From NCBI GenBank assembly GCA_030642565.1, contig DAOWNM010000128.1:1-7660 (forward strand): DNA of 7,660 nucleotides. Direction: 5' to 3'. Below are positions 1-6,008 of this stretch, piece by piece; position 1 is the first letter of the stretch, and the number at the start of each line of letters is the position of its first letter. The notes under the pieces are model-generated. The model ran no database searches and was not told the DNA's origin. It saw only the letters and a list, made by a program, of their open reading frames with translations. This DNA comes from Bacteroidota bacterium (lineage in GTDB: Bacteria > Bacteroidota > Bacteroidia > Bacteroidales > GCA-2748055). Position numbers and translations under genes: made by a program.

Positions 1-1433
1 GATTTGAAAAAATCAGAATAACGGGTCATAACGATCTCACCGTTGTCAAGAAACTGTTTGGTATCCTCCAGCACCTCAATCACAAAATTGTTGGTCACCG
101 CAGTAAACCCGGAAGTAAGGATCGAGAAGTAACTGGTATTTGTCTCGTTTCTGCTTAAGCGGTGAATATGCGGATTGATCCCCAGCATAATATCATCATG
201 GTGCGGTCCGGTATGGTAATAGACCTGGTTCTTTTCGGCCACCATCCCCTTTTTAAATTTATCCTCAACAGAAGCGATCACAGAGGGTACCGTCTTCTCG
301 TTCAGTCCGGGAATCATTTTACAGTAACGGTCCTCTTTCAGATCGCTCATGGTCAGGTGATGGCCATATTTATCCAGCTTTGAACAGAGATCGATCACAG
401 CCCTGTCGGTTTTCTCCTGTGTCCACTTCCCCTCCCTGTAATAGGCATCCACGGAGGTATGCAGGCTCGAAGCTGCCCCGGTAGTGAGGTAGAAACAGGC
501 ATGATCCAGTTTATTCAGCACACTGGCCGGATAGAGAACAGACGGCTTATTCTCCAGCGCCTCTTTTACCACGGACGCTTTGGCCTCCCCGGCAGCAAAG
601 ATCAGTGCCACTATATCGGGATTATAAGTAATGGTGTCGAGCCCGATGGTGATCACCAGGCGGTTCTTGGATATTTCGATCCCACCCAGGTCCCCGGCAG
701 CTACGGCCTGTGTCTCAAAATTGGTTTCAGTAAGGCGGGTGGTGGAGTAGTGGTCGGACCCCCTTACATTGAAGGCGATATGACCGTCGGGGCCGATTCC
801 TCCAAGGAAGAATCCGATGCCTCCCATGTCCCTGATCTTCTGTTCATATTCTGAACACCAGTTATCAATGGCAAACACTGATTCCTGCTGCATTTTCTCA
901 ATTTGATTTTTGGGCTCCCTGTACCTTAGAGAGAGATCCACTTTGCTGTCGGGAAACACTTCAGAAAAATGGCGGCCTCCTGCCAGTGGAATCTCGTCGG
1001 AGTTGATAAGCAAAGCATTTTTTGGATCCAGGTTAAATCCGCCCAGGTAATACTTTTTTACATAATTGTAGAAGCTGTTATGCTGCGACGAACTGATGGG
1101 GTAAAATTCATCGATCTGCACGAAATGGAGGTTCTTCAGGGAGGGCTTCTTCATACCGATGATGCCATACTTACTCTTAAGATCCTTTACCTGCTTACTC
1201 TCCCAGTTCTCCATCAGATAACTGGTCCACTTGATGAAATATTCAGGAGTCTTTCCGGTGGGCAGACTGATGACCCCGTTGGGATTCTCACCCACCCACT
1301 CCAGGAAACGGAGAGCAGTAAGTAATCCCATCAGCGGGAAATTTTCCACCACAATATAGGGTATGTTTGTATTGATCTCGGGAGATCCTGAAATTTTATA
1401 AAATGACGACTCGACTTGAGATTTAAACTGCAT
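1..1433 (-). CDS. Glucosamine-6-phosphate deaminase-like protein fused to a PIG-L/LmbE deacetylase domain, C-terminus cut by window edge
   Basis: An open frame runs from ATG at 1433 to the window edge (477 complete codons, no stop). Residues about 25-330 resemble NagB sugar-phosphate isomerase/deaminases: a phosphate-loop-like LPTGKTPE (about 57-64), QIDEFYP with D108 matching E. coli Asp72, and GGIGPDGHIAFN with D216 and H218 matching Asp141 and His143. The third residue of the E. coli acid-base set, Glu148, is replaced by V223. A second domain begins near residue 400 with GPHHDDIML (H411, D413, D414), a variant of the PIG-L/LmbE zinc motif HPDDE, followed by TSGFTAVTN. Such fusions are familiar in Bacteroidota, usually about 650-750 residues, so roughly the last 200 are outside the window. 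The likely role is cytoplasmic amino-sugar phosphate metabolism, possibly deacetylation plus deamination. The frame is open upstream of 1433, but this ATG is the first and lies just downstream of a good promoter. Family is sure, exact reaction is not. Confidence 0.88.
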   Translation of the reverse strand, partial: MQFKSQVESSFYKISGSPEINTNIPYIVVENFPLMGLLTALRFLEWVGENPNGVISLPTGKTPEYFIKWTSYLMENWESKQVKDLKSKYGIIGMKKPSLKNLHFVQIDEFYPISSSQHNSFYNYVKKYYLGGFNLDPKNALLINSDEIPLAGGRHFSEVFPDSKVDLSLRYREPKNQIEKMQQESVFAIDNWCSEYEQKIRDMGGIGFFLGGIGPDGHIAFNVRGSDHYSTTRLTETNFETQAVAAGDLGGIEISKNRLVITIGLDTITYNPDIVALIFAAGEAKASVVKEALENKPSVLYPASVLNKLDHACFYLTTGAASSLHTSVDAYYREGKWTQEKTDRAVIDLCSKLDKYGHHLTMSDLKEDRYCKMIPGLNEKTVPSVIASVEDKFKKGMVAEKNQVYYHTGPHHDDIMLGINPHIHRLSRNETNTSYFSILTSGFTAVTNNFVIEVLEDTKQFLDNGEIVMTRYSDFFK

Positions 1434-1473
1434 GGGATGGGAATATATAATACATATTACAAATAAAGCATTG

Positions 1474-1505
1474 CAAAAGTATTCATTTTGCAACTCTTTA
1501 ACAAT
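1474..1505 (-). promoter_or_regulatory. Bacteroidota-type promoter for the NagB/PIG-L gene
   Basis: Read on the minus strand, a perfect TAnnTTTG -7 element (TACTTTTG, 1481-1474) lies 20 bases after ATTG (1505-1502), a one-mismatch -33 element (consensus TTTG). The spacing fits the Bacteroides primary sigma factor pattern. It predicts a transcript start near 1467 and a leader of about 34 bases before the ATG at 1433. The leader is AT-rich with no evident Shine-Dalgarno sequence, as is usual in this phylum. This separates the fusion gene from the decayed operon end upstream. Confidence 0.65.
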
Positions 1506-1509
1506 GTGC

Positions 1510-2112
1510 TCAACAAAAATAATAAGAAATTCGTACTCTTGTTTGAGGGATCAAATCCGCTACCCCGGTATAATCGAACCGCTCATAATTGTATCCAACC
1601 ACCCGGTAAAACTCCCCTTCGTTATAACTGGTCATCCAGATATGGGGCTCCAGAAAATCGAGCATCTCAAAGGGCCCTTTTGAAAGGGTCTCCAGGTTCA
1701 CCTCTCCTGTGAAAGAGAAAGTGTAAGGAATATCAGGAAACTGATCCCTTAATAGAGAAATGGAACCGGCCATCCACTGCTGTGATTTCTCTGTATCCCA
1801 TCCCGTCCAAACCGCCTCCGGCGGCTCATTCACAAAAAACGGGCACCAGGCATCACCGCTCCACTCGTTGCCTAGATCCACATAAAGAATGGTATCCAGC
1901 ACACCCCCTTCATCAATGGACTTCAGCACCGCCAGCCAGGAAAACTCCCACATAGTGATAGCCAGCGGATAAGGATGTTTGCTACCCTTTCTCGTTGGGC
2001 AGGTCGGACAAGGATTCACTGGCAAATGCAACACCTCCCAGGGTCCCGGCGGCCACTCCTACCGCACTGTTCAGAAATCTGCGTCTCTTTATAACAAGAT
2101 TATTTTACTCAT
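1510..2112 (-). pseudogene. Remnant of a cellulase-like glycoside hydrolase with a frame-shifted Tat signal peptide
   Basis: The main piece is a 174-codon frame (2034 to 1510) whose residues from about 20 on resemble the middle of cellulase-like glycoside hydrolases (the Pfam sugar-binding cellulase-like family, recalled from memory): ILYVDLGNEW with candidate acid/base E57, YTFSFTGEVN, and LDFLEPHIWMTSYN. Full members run about 400 residues. Roughly the first 150 residues of the barrel and the last 130, including the expected nucleophile Glu, are absent. Just upstream in another frame (2092 to 1982) is a twin-arginine signal: KRRRFLNSAVGVAAG, then AFAS, then a stop. That frame has no ATG. 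An ATG at 2112, overlapping the creatininase stop, leads after seven codons to TAA in a third frame. At least one indel near the start, a large internal deletion near 1975-1990 and loss of the 3' end are needed, so the gene is dead. The signal peptide may come from a different lost gene joined by deletion. Confidence 0.75.
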
Positions 2113-2866
2113 ACAAATTTCCGGGATCTGTTTCAGCCAGCTCCACAAAAAGCTTTGTGAGTTTACCTGTAACCTCATGGAAATAGCGTTCTCCTTTCAC
2201 CTTACTCGCTTTCCGTGGATCACCCACCCCGGTATCGTCAGTGCACCGGGTCCATTTTCGCTCGGTCCAGGCCCAGGATTCGTTTAAAGCCTTCACGCTG
2301 AACTCCTTTGCCTTGCCATCACCGGCCTGGTCCAGAGGCTTTACCAGCTCCGGCGTGGTATATAGCATCAGGCTGGTCTCCATCTCATCGGCATGCCCAC
2401 CGGCATTTTCAAAGATCCGGCCCTGGTCGACCGACTGAAACCAGTTACAAGTAGCTATCTGCATATCCGGAAAGTTAGACCCCACCTCCCTGATAATCTG
2501 TTTAAAGTCGTTTCCACCGTGCCCGTTCACAACAAGCAGTTTTTCCAATCCATAGCCATCCAAGCTCTCCACCACATCCTCCAGGATCGATTGCTGGGTG
2601 GAAGGATTCATATTCATAGTCATGTAAATATCGGTCTGACCGGTATTCACACCCATAGGGATAGTGGGCAGGACAATCACCCTGGCCCCCTGCTCCCAGG
2701 CCATTCGTGCTGCCTCGTACACCAACGCCTCCGTTTCGTAATTGTCGGTCCCATAGGGCAGATGGTAGTTGTGTGCCTCGGTGGCCCCCCAGGGAAGGAT
2801 GGCCAGATCGAATTCCTGGTCTTTGACATCTGACCAGTGGGTTTCTGTAAGAATGTAAGGTCGCAT
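2105..2866 (-). CDS. Creatininase-family amidohydrolase
   Basis: This 253-residue protein matches the length and motif order of the creatininase family, metal-dependent cytoplasmic hydrolases of cyclic amides or small peptides. By alignment from memory to Pseudomonas creatininase, E30 and H32 (GATEAH), D41 (YGTD), H116 (NGHGGN), H158 and E163 (GGHADEMETS) match Glu34, His36, Asp45, His120, His178 and Glu183 at nearly constant spacing. The glutamate ligand Glu122 is replaced by G118 within NGHGGN, as in many members that are not creatinine-degrading. True creatininase activity is therefore unlikely and the substrate is unknown. Other members act on formamide intermediates or, as MftE, on modified peptides. 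There is no signal peptide. The gene follows the UroD-like gene by 23 bases and its stop overlaps a vestigial ATG of the next gene, so it was probably co-transcribed. Confidence 0.88.
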   Translation of the reverse strand: MRPYILTETHWSDVKDQEFDLAILPWGATEAHNYHLPYGTDNYETEALVYEAARMAWEQGARVIVLPTIPMGVNTGQTDIYMTMNMNPSTQQSILEDVVESLDGYGLEKLLVVNGHGGNDFKQIIREVGSNFPDMQIATCNWFQSVDQGRIFENAGGHADEMETSLMLYTTPELVKPLDQAGDGKAKEFSVKALNESWAWTERKWTRCTDDTGVGDPRKASKVKGERYFHEVTGKLTKLFVELAETDPGNLYE

Positions 2867-2889
2867 AAGTAAGCTAATAGTTGAATAAG

Positions 2890-3858
2890 TTAATGGTTAT
2901 TATATAGGGAGGCGCTGCGCATAACTTTCAGGTGTTCCACAGGTGTGTTTACCGTAATCTCGCAGCCTCCTGAAAGGATAAAGGGACGGCCCCTCTCCTG
3001 TTCACACAACTGCCTTGTTTCATACCTGATCTCCTCCGGGGTTCTATCCTGGATCACTGAAACCGGGTCGAGGTTTCCGCACCGGATAATATCACTCCCC
3101 AGCTTCTCTAAGGCATGATCCATACCAACCATCCAGTCGATATCAACAATATCTGGTTTTACCTCCCGGATATCCTCCAGCAGGTGCGTGATGTTCCCGC
3201 AGATATGCAATTTTACTTTTGCACCCAGCGACTGAATGTATTCAAATAGTTCCTGGTGTTTCTCCTTCACAAATTCCCTGTAAATTTCCGCATCTACCTG
3301 TGAACAGATGGCATCGCCCACCCCGATAATATCACACCCGGCCTCTACCTGAGCCCTGGCAAAATTTTTGGCGGTAACCATGATTTTATCGATGAGCCTC
3401 TTTACAAAATCAGGCTCCATAAAGATCTTTAAGAGTACCTCATTCACCCCGGCCAGATCACAACTTTCTGCCAGCGGCCCTTCGATCCAACCAATTACCG
3501 GCACCCCGGGGGCCACCTGCTTTCTCAGTGCTTCCGCTCCCCTGATCCGGTCCATGGTCCTCTCCTCTCTATAGACATCCGGGTTCTTTAACTGTACAAT
3601 ATCCTCAACTGAACGAACCAGGATCTCCATGCATCTTGGAACCGCCTCATCCGGAAAAGTGACCTTTGCCCCAAAGGCAGCGGTCTCCCTGTATGGATCG
3701 GAGATCACTCCCACGGCATCCATACCAAAATCGTCCCGGCACCGGAGGTTGCTCTCCACCAGTGCCCTGTAATCAGAAGCAAACCGGCCGTAGGTAAACC
3801 CGGAATAGCGTGCTGCGAAATGCATCAGTATGGGGTAAAATAGTGTTCGATGGCTCAT
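2890..3858 (-). CDS. UroD/MtaA-family protein, probable corrinoid-type methyltransferase
   Basis: The protein belongs to the uroporphyrinogen decarboxylase/MtaA superfamily (about 322 residues from ATG 3858; a TTG at 3867 would add three). Recognisable pieces are the N-terminal YPILMHFAAR, GVISDPYRET near 53-61, CDIIGVGDAICSQ near 178-190, LHICGN near 220-225 and ILSGGCEI near 297-304 (numbering from the TTG). H221-x-C223 with C302 reproduces the His-x-Cys...Cys zinc site of MtaA/MtbA/CmuA-type methyltransferases, which activates a thiol to accept a methyl group from a corrinoid. Genuine heme-pathway UroD lacks this site, so heme synthesis is unlikely. The protein begins directly at the first barrel strand; the usual 20 or so N-terminal residues (xxRERVxxALxxxxPDRVP) are absent and no upstream frame supplies them, because the peptidase gene ends at 3890. 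No corrinoid protein gene is seen here. Cytoplasmic; acceptor and methyl donor unknown. Confidence 0.82.
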   Translation of the reverse strand: MSHRTLFYPILMHFAARYSGFTYGRFASDYRALVESNLRCRDDFGMDAVGVISDPYRETAAFGAKVTFPDEAVPRCMEILVRSVEDIVQLKNPDVYREERTMDRIRGAEALRKQVAPGVPVIGWIEGPLAESCDLAGVNEVLLKIFMEPDFVKRLIDKIMVTAKNFARAQVEAGCDIIGVGDAICSQVDAEIYREFVKEKHQELFEYIQSLGAKVKLHICGNITHLLEDIREVKPDIVDIDWMVGMDHALEKLGSDIIRCGNLDPVSVIQDRTPEEIRYETRQLCEQERGRPFILSGGCEITVNTPVEHLKVMRSASLYNNH

Positions 3859-3889
3859 ACCTGCCAAGATAATGAAAAGAGGCGATTAA

Positions 3890-5035
3890 TCACCTATTCG
3901 TGCGTGCCCCGTACCTGTCCATGATCTCCAGCGTGCTTTCCACAGGAAGCGCCTTTATCACCCTTCCTTTACAGCCACTCATATCCTCTGCCATAAAGAG
4001 AGCATTGTAGATGGCTTCCTCAGTGGCTTCCACCACTGCCAGGAAGAGCGGCGACATGAAATCATTGCCCAGTACCGGTGAAGATTGCACTGACTGTTCC
4101 GGGTGATAAGGGATCCTGCATTCAGGATGAGTGCTAAAGGCGATAGCATAGTCACCACTCCCGTTGGACATAAATGAACCCACCCTTCCCAGGGCCAGAA
4201 AGGAGCGTTTTGCCAGCCGCTCCAGGTTGCGGGCTAAAAGCGGTGCATCAGTTGCAATCACAATCATACAGGAGCCATCCACCTGGTGAGGAGTCTGTTG
4301 TGCCAGATAGTGGTTCTTTAACTCCTCTCCCACCGGAGCTCCCTGAATGGTCAGTATCCCCCCGAAATTGGTCTGCACCAGCACACCTACTGTATAGCCA
4401 CCCTGGGCTTCGTTGACCTTACGTGAGGAGGTTCCGATCCCGCCCTTGAATCCCAGGCATAGTGTCCCTGTACCGGCTCCCACATTTCCCTCTTCCACCG
4501 GCCCATCCGAAGCATTATTAAGGGCCTCAAGTACATGCTGTTTTTCCACATACCGGCCACGGATATCGTTGAGCCACCCATCGTTGGTCTCCCCGGCCAG
4601 CGGGTTCACGGAGCGGACCGTTTCATTCCCGGGCAAGGAGAGCGTGTGGTCCACAAGTGCTTCGGCTACAGTAAACACATCCAATGTATTGGTAAGTGCC
4701 ACAGGAGTCTCCAGATTTCCCAGTTCCCTTACCTGGGTAAAGCCAATAGCTTTGCCAAAACCGTTGCCAACACTTACAGCCGCCGGCACTTTCTCCATAA
4801 AGAGGTTTCCCGCATGAGGCCGGATAACAGTGACCCCTGTTCGTACCGAATCTCCCCTTATCAAAGTCTTATGCCCCACAGAAACTCCTTCCACATCAGT
4901 GATTGCATTCCATTTCCCGGGCAACAGAATCCCGGATTCTATTCCAAAGTCCCTGGCTCTTCCCCGCCCCTGCGCCCCAGCCAGGAAGGGGAGCATCATT
5001 ACCAAATACCATATGGCCATCAGTCTCTTCATCAT
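3890..5035 (-). CDS. P1 (DmpA/BapA) family self-processing aminopeptidase, secreted
   Basis: A 381-residue member of peptidase family S58 (L-aminopeptidase D-esterase/beta-aminopeptidase). Residues 1-20 form a Sec signal peptide (MMKRLMAIWY then a hydrophobic run, with likely cleavage after AGA at 19-21), so the enzyme should act in the periplasm. The body starts with the family hallmark ITDVEGVSVGH (45-55). Members are made as a precursor that cuts itself before a serine or threonine, which becomes the N-terminal nucleophile. Here that site is G254/S255 in HQVDGSCMIVIATDAP, matching DmpA Gly249-Ser250. N223 (QTNFG) and S293/D295 (SNGSGD) match the other active-site residues; D295 sits where BapA has Glu290. 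Known substrates are N-terminal residues, D-amino-acid amides and esters, or beta-peptides, so the specificity cannot be read here. It starts 31 bases after the radical SAM stop, with a possible promoter of its own in that gap. Confidence 0.9.
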   Translation of the reverse strand: MMKRLMAIWYLVMMLPFLAGAQGRGRARDFGIESGILLPGKWNAITDVEGVSVGHKTLIRGDSVRTGVTVIRPHAGNLFMEKVPAAVSVGNGFGKAIGFTQVRELGNLETPVALTNTLDVFTVAEALVDHTLSLPGNETVRSVNPLAGETNDGWLNDIRGRYVEKQHVLEALNNASDGPVEEGNVGAGTGTLCLGFKGGIGTSSRKVNEAQGGYTVGVLVQTNFGGILTIQGAPVGEELKNHYLAQQTPHQVDGSCMIVIATDAPLLARNLERLAKRSFLALGRVGSFMSNGSGDYAIAFSTHPECRIPYHPEQSVQSSPVLGNDFMSPLFLAVVEATEEAIYNALFMAEDMSGCKGRVIKALPVESTLEIMDRYGARTNR

Positions 5036-5057
5036 ATGCTGCAGATTAGTTCCTGAT

Positions 5058-5065
5058 CAAAGATA
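5058..5065 (-). promoter_or_regulatory. Possible internal -7 element before the P1 peptidase gene
   Basis: TATCTTTG on the minus strand is a perfect match to TAnnTTTG and sits in the short gap between the radical SAM and peptidase genes. No TTTG-like -33 element is found about 19-20 bases upstream, where the sequence is the 3' end of the radical SAM gene, and the implied leader of about 15 bases is short. It may be a weak internal promoter or chance. Confidence 0.3.
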
Positions 5066-5066
5066 A

Positions 5067-6008
5067 TCAACAGGAGCACTCCACAGGCTTCATATGCTCC
5101 TGAGTCAGATTTATCTGGTTCAATCTCTCCTTTCTGGTTTCAAAGCAGTGCTTGCAGCCGGAAAAGCGCTCCAGCTCCCACAGGTCGGCGAATACCATAC
5201 CCGTTTTCAGCCCAATCCCATAGTCCAGGACCTGTTCCAGCGATTCCAGGGCTGGTTCTGAAAAACACCCCTCTTCCTTCAGTATGTCCAGGGCCCCGTT
5301 GCCCCCACGTACCGGGATCACCGAACAAACTTCCACGCCGCAATTGAAAGCATAATCGATGGACCTGCAGGCCCACTCCACACCCTCCTCTTCCGTCATA
5401 AAGGGTGGACGTAACAAAATAAAGGCCCTGGAGGAGATTGCGTCCTCCTTTAGAAAACCGACAGCATTTTTGAAATCATCCAGGGTCATCTGCTTGTTTA
5501 ATCGCTTCAGCACGCCAGGATGCACCGTTTCCAGCCCCAGAGCAACCTGTAGGCCGGGCTTTAATACCTTATTGAATTTCAAGCACTCCTCACCTATGAA
5601 TGCGGTATGACTTTCTACAAGGACGGAATCGAAATGGTTTACCAGGGAGGCGATCTGCGGGAAGTCTTCCACCGGAATGGCCCGGGGATCAAAGAAACTC
5701 CCGCTGTTATACAGTTTGATATGCCTGCCGACAGGAAGCCTGGAAAGGGCATACTCTATCTGCGCCGGGATGGCACCGACAGGTACCGTGGTGTCTGTGG
5801 TGTGATTCCAGAGATCACACATCAGGCAGCTGTAGGGACACTCCCGGTTGGTCAGCAGAATGGTAGTAACCTCATGGATAATACCATCTGCCATTCGCTC
5901 CTTCTCATTGAAGTAACCATATGGAACAAAAGGGTTCACCGGGGCCTTCTCTCCCCGCATGGACCTGATCCAGCGGCTATCCATCCGGAAACCGGGGAAA
6001 CTACTCAT
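5067..6008 (-). CDS. Radical SAM enzyme with C-terminal cysteine cluster, partner of AsnB-like ligase
   Basis: From ATG 6008 the protein has 313 residues. The frame extends to 6110, but only inside the upstream gene; the ATG in ATGAGTAG overlaps the upstream stop and gives an N-terminus without the low-complexity extension. C57-x3-C61-x2-C64 (NRECPYSCLMCDLW) is the canonical site for the SAM-binding 4Fe-4S cluster, so the enzyme should generate a 5'-deoxyadenosyl radical. Other blocks are IKLYNSGSFFDPRAIP (97-112), GLETVHPGVLKRLNKQMTLDDF (158-179, conserved-looking barrel strand), LRPPF (199-203) and PVRGGNGALD (232-241). Four more cysteines close the protein: GCKHCF (C285, C288) and ECSC (C311, C313), possibly binding a second Fe-S cluster. 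I recognise the family as one found beside AsnB-like proteins, but know of no established reaction. It is not a clear lipoyl synthase, HemN, MiaB or SPASM peptide maturase. Cytoplasmic. Confidence 0.88.
   Translation of the reverse strand: MSSFPGFRMDSRWIRSMRGEKAPVNPFVPYGYFNEKERMADGIIHEVTTILLTNRECPYSCLMCDLWNHTTDTTVPVGAIPAQIEYALSRLPVGRHIKLYNSGSFFDPRAIPVEDFPQIASLVNHFDSVLVESHTAFIGEECLKFNKVLKPGLQVALGLETVHPGVLKRLNKQMTLDDFKNAVGFLKEDAISSRAFILLRPPFMTEEEGVEWACRSIDYAFNCGVEVCSVIPVRGGNGALDILKEEGCFSEPALESLEQVLDYGIGLKTGMVFADLWELERFSGCKHCFETRKERLNQINLTQEHMKPVECSC
6001..6008 (-). other. Overlapping stop and start codons (ATGAGTAG)
   Basis: The ligase gene ends TAT GAG TAG, and the ATG inside that string starts the radical SAM gene in another frame. 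This 8-base overlap suggests translational coupling and a fixed ratio of the two proteins. It is also the main reason for choosing the 6008 start over the longer frame. Confidence 0.75.

Noticed and set aside
459..854. A 131-codon plus-strand frame and others at 969-1325
   Set aside because: They are antisense to the NagB domain, whose catalytic motifs fix the coding strand.
1500..1550. Imperfect inverted repeat CTCAACAAA / TTGTTTGAG as a possible terminator at the pseudogene end
   Set aside because: The arms match imperfectly, the loop is long and AT-rich, and no clear U-tract follows on the minus strand.
2090..2112. Programmed ribosomal frameshifting to join the ATG at 2112 to the Tat signal frame
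   Set aside because: There is no proper slippery heptamer with a stimulatory structure, and the downstream gene is truncated anyway, so simple decay explains it better.
2867..2889. Imperfect AT-rich repetition between the creatininase and UroD-like genes
   Set aside because: It is too short and degenerate to be a repeat element, and no promoter match is present.
4387..5066. Long open frames on both strands across the P1 peptidase gene
   Set aside because: They overlap a gene with a signal peptide and full family motifs; their translations are Pro/Ser/His-rich and match no recognisable domain.
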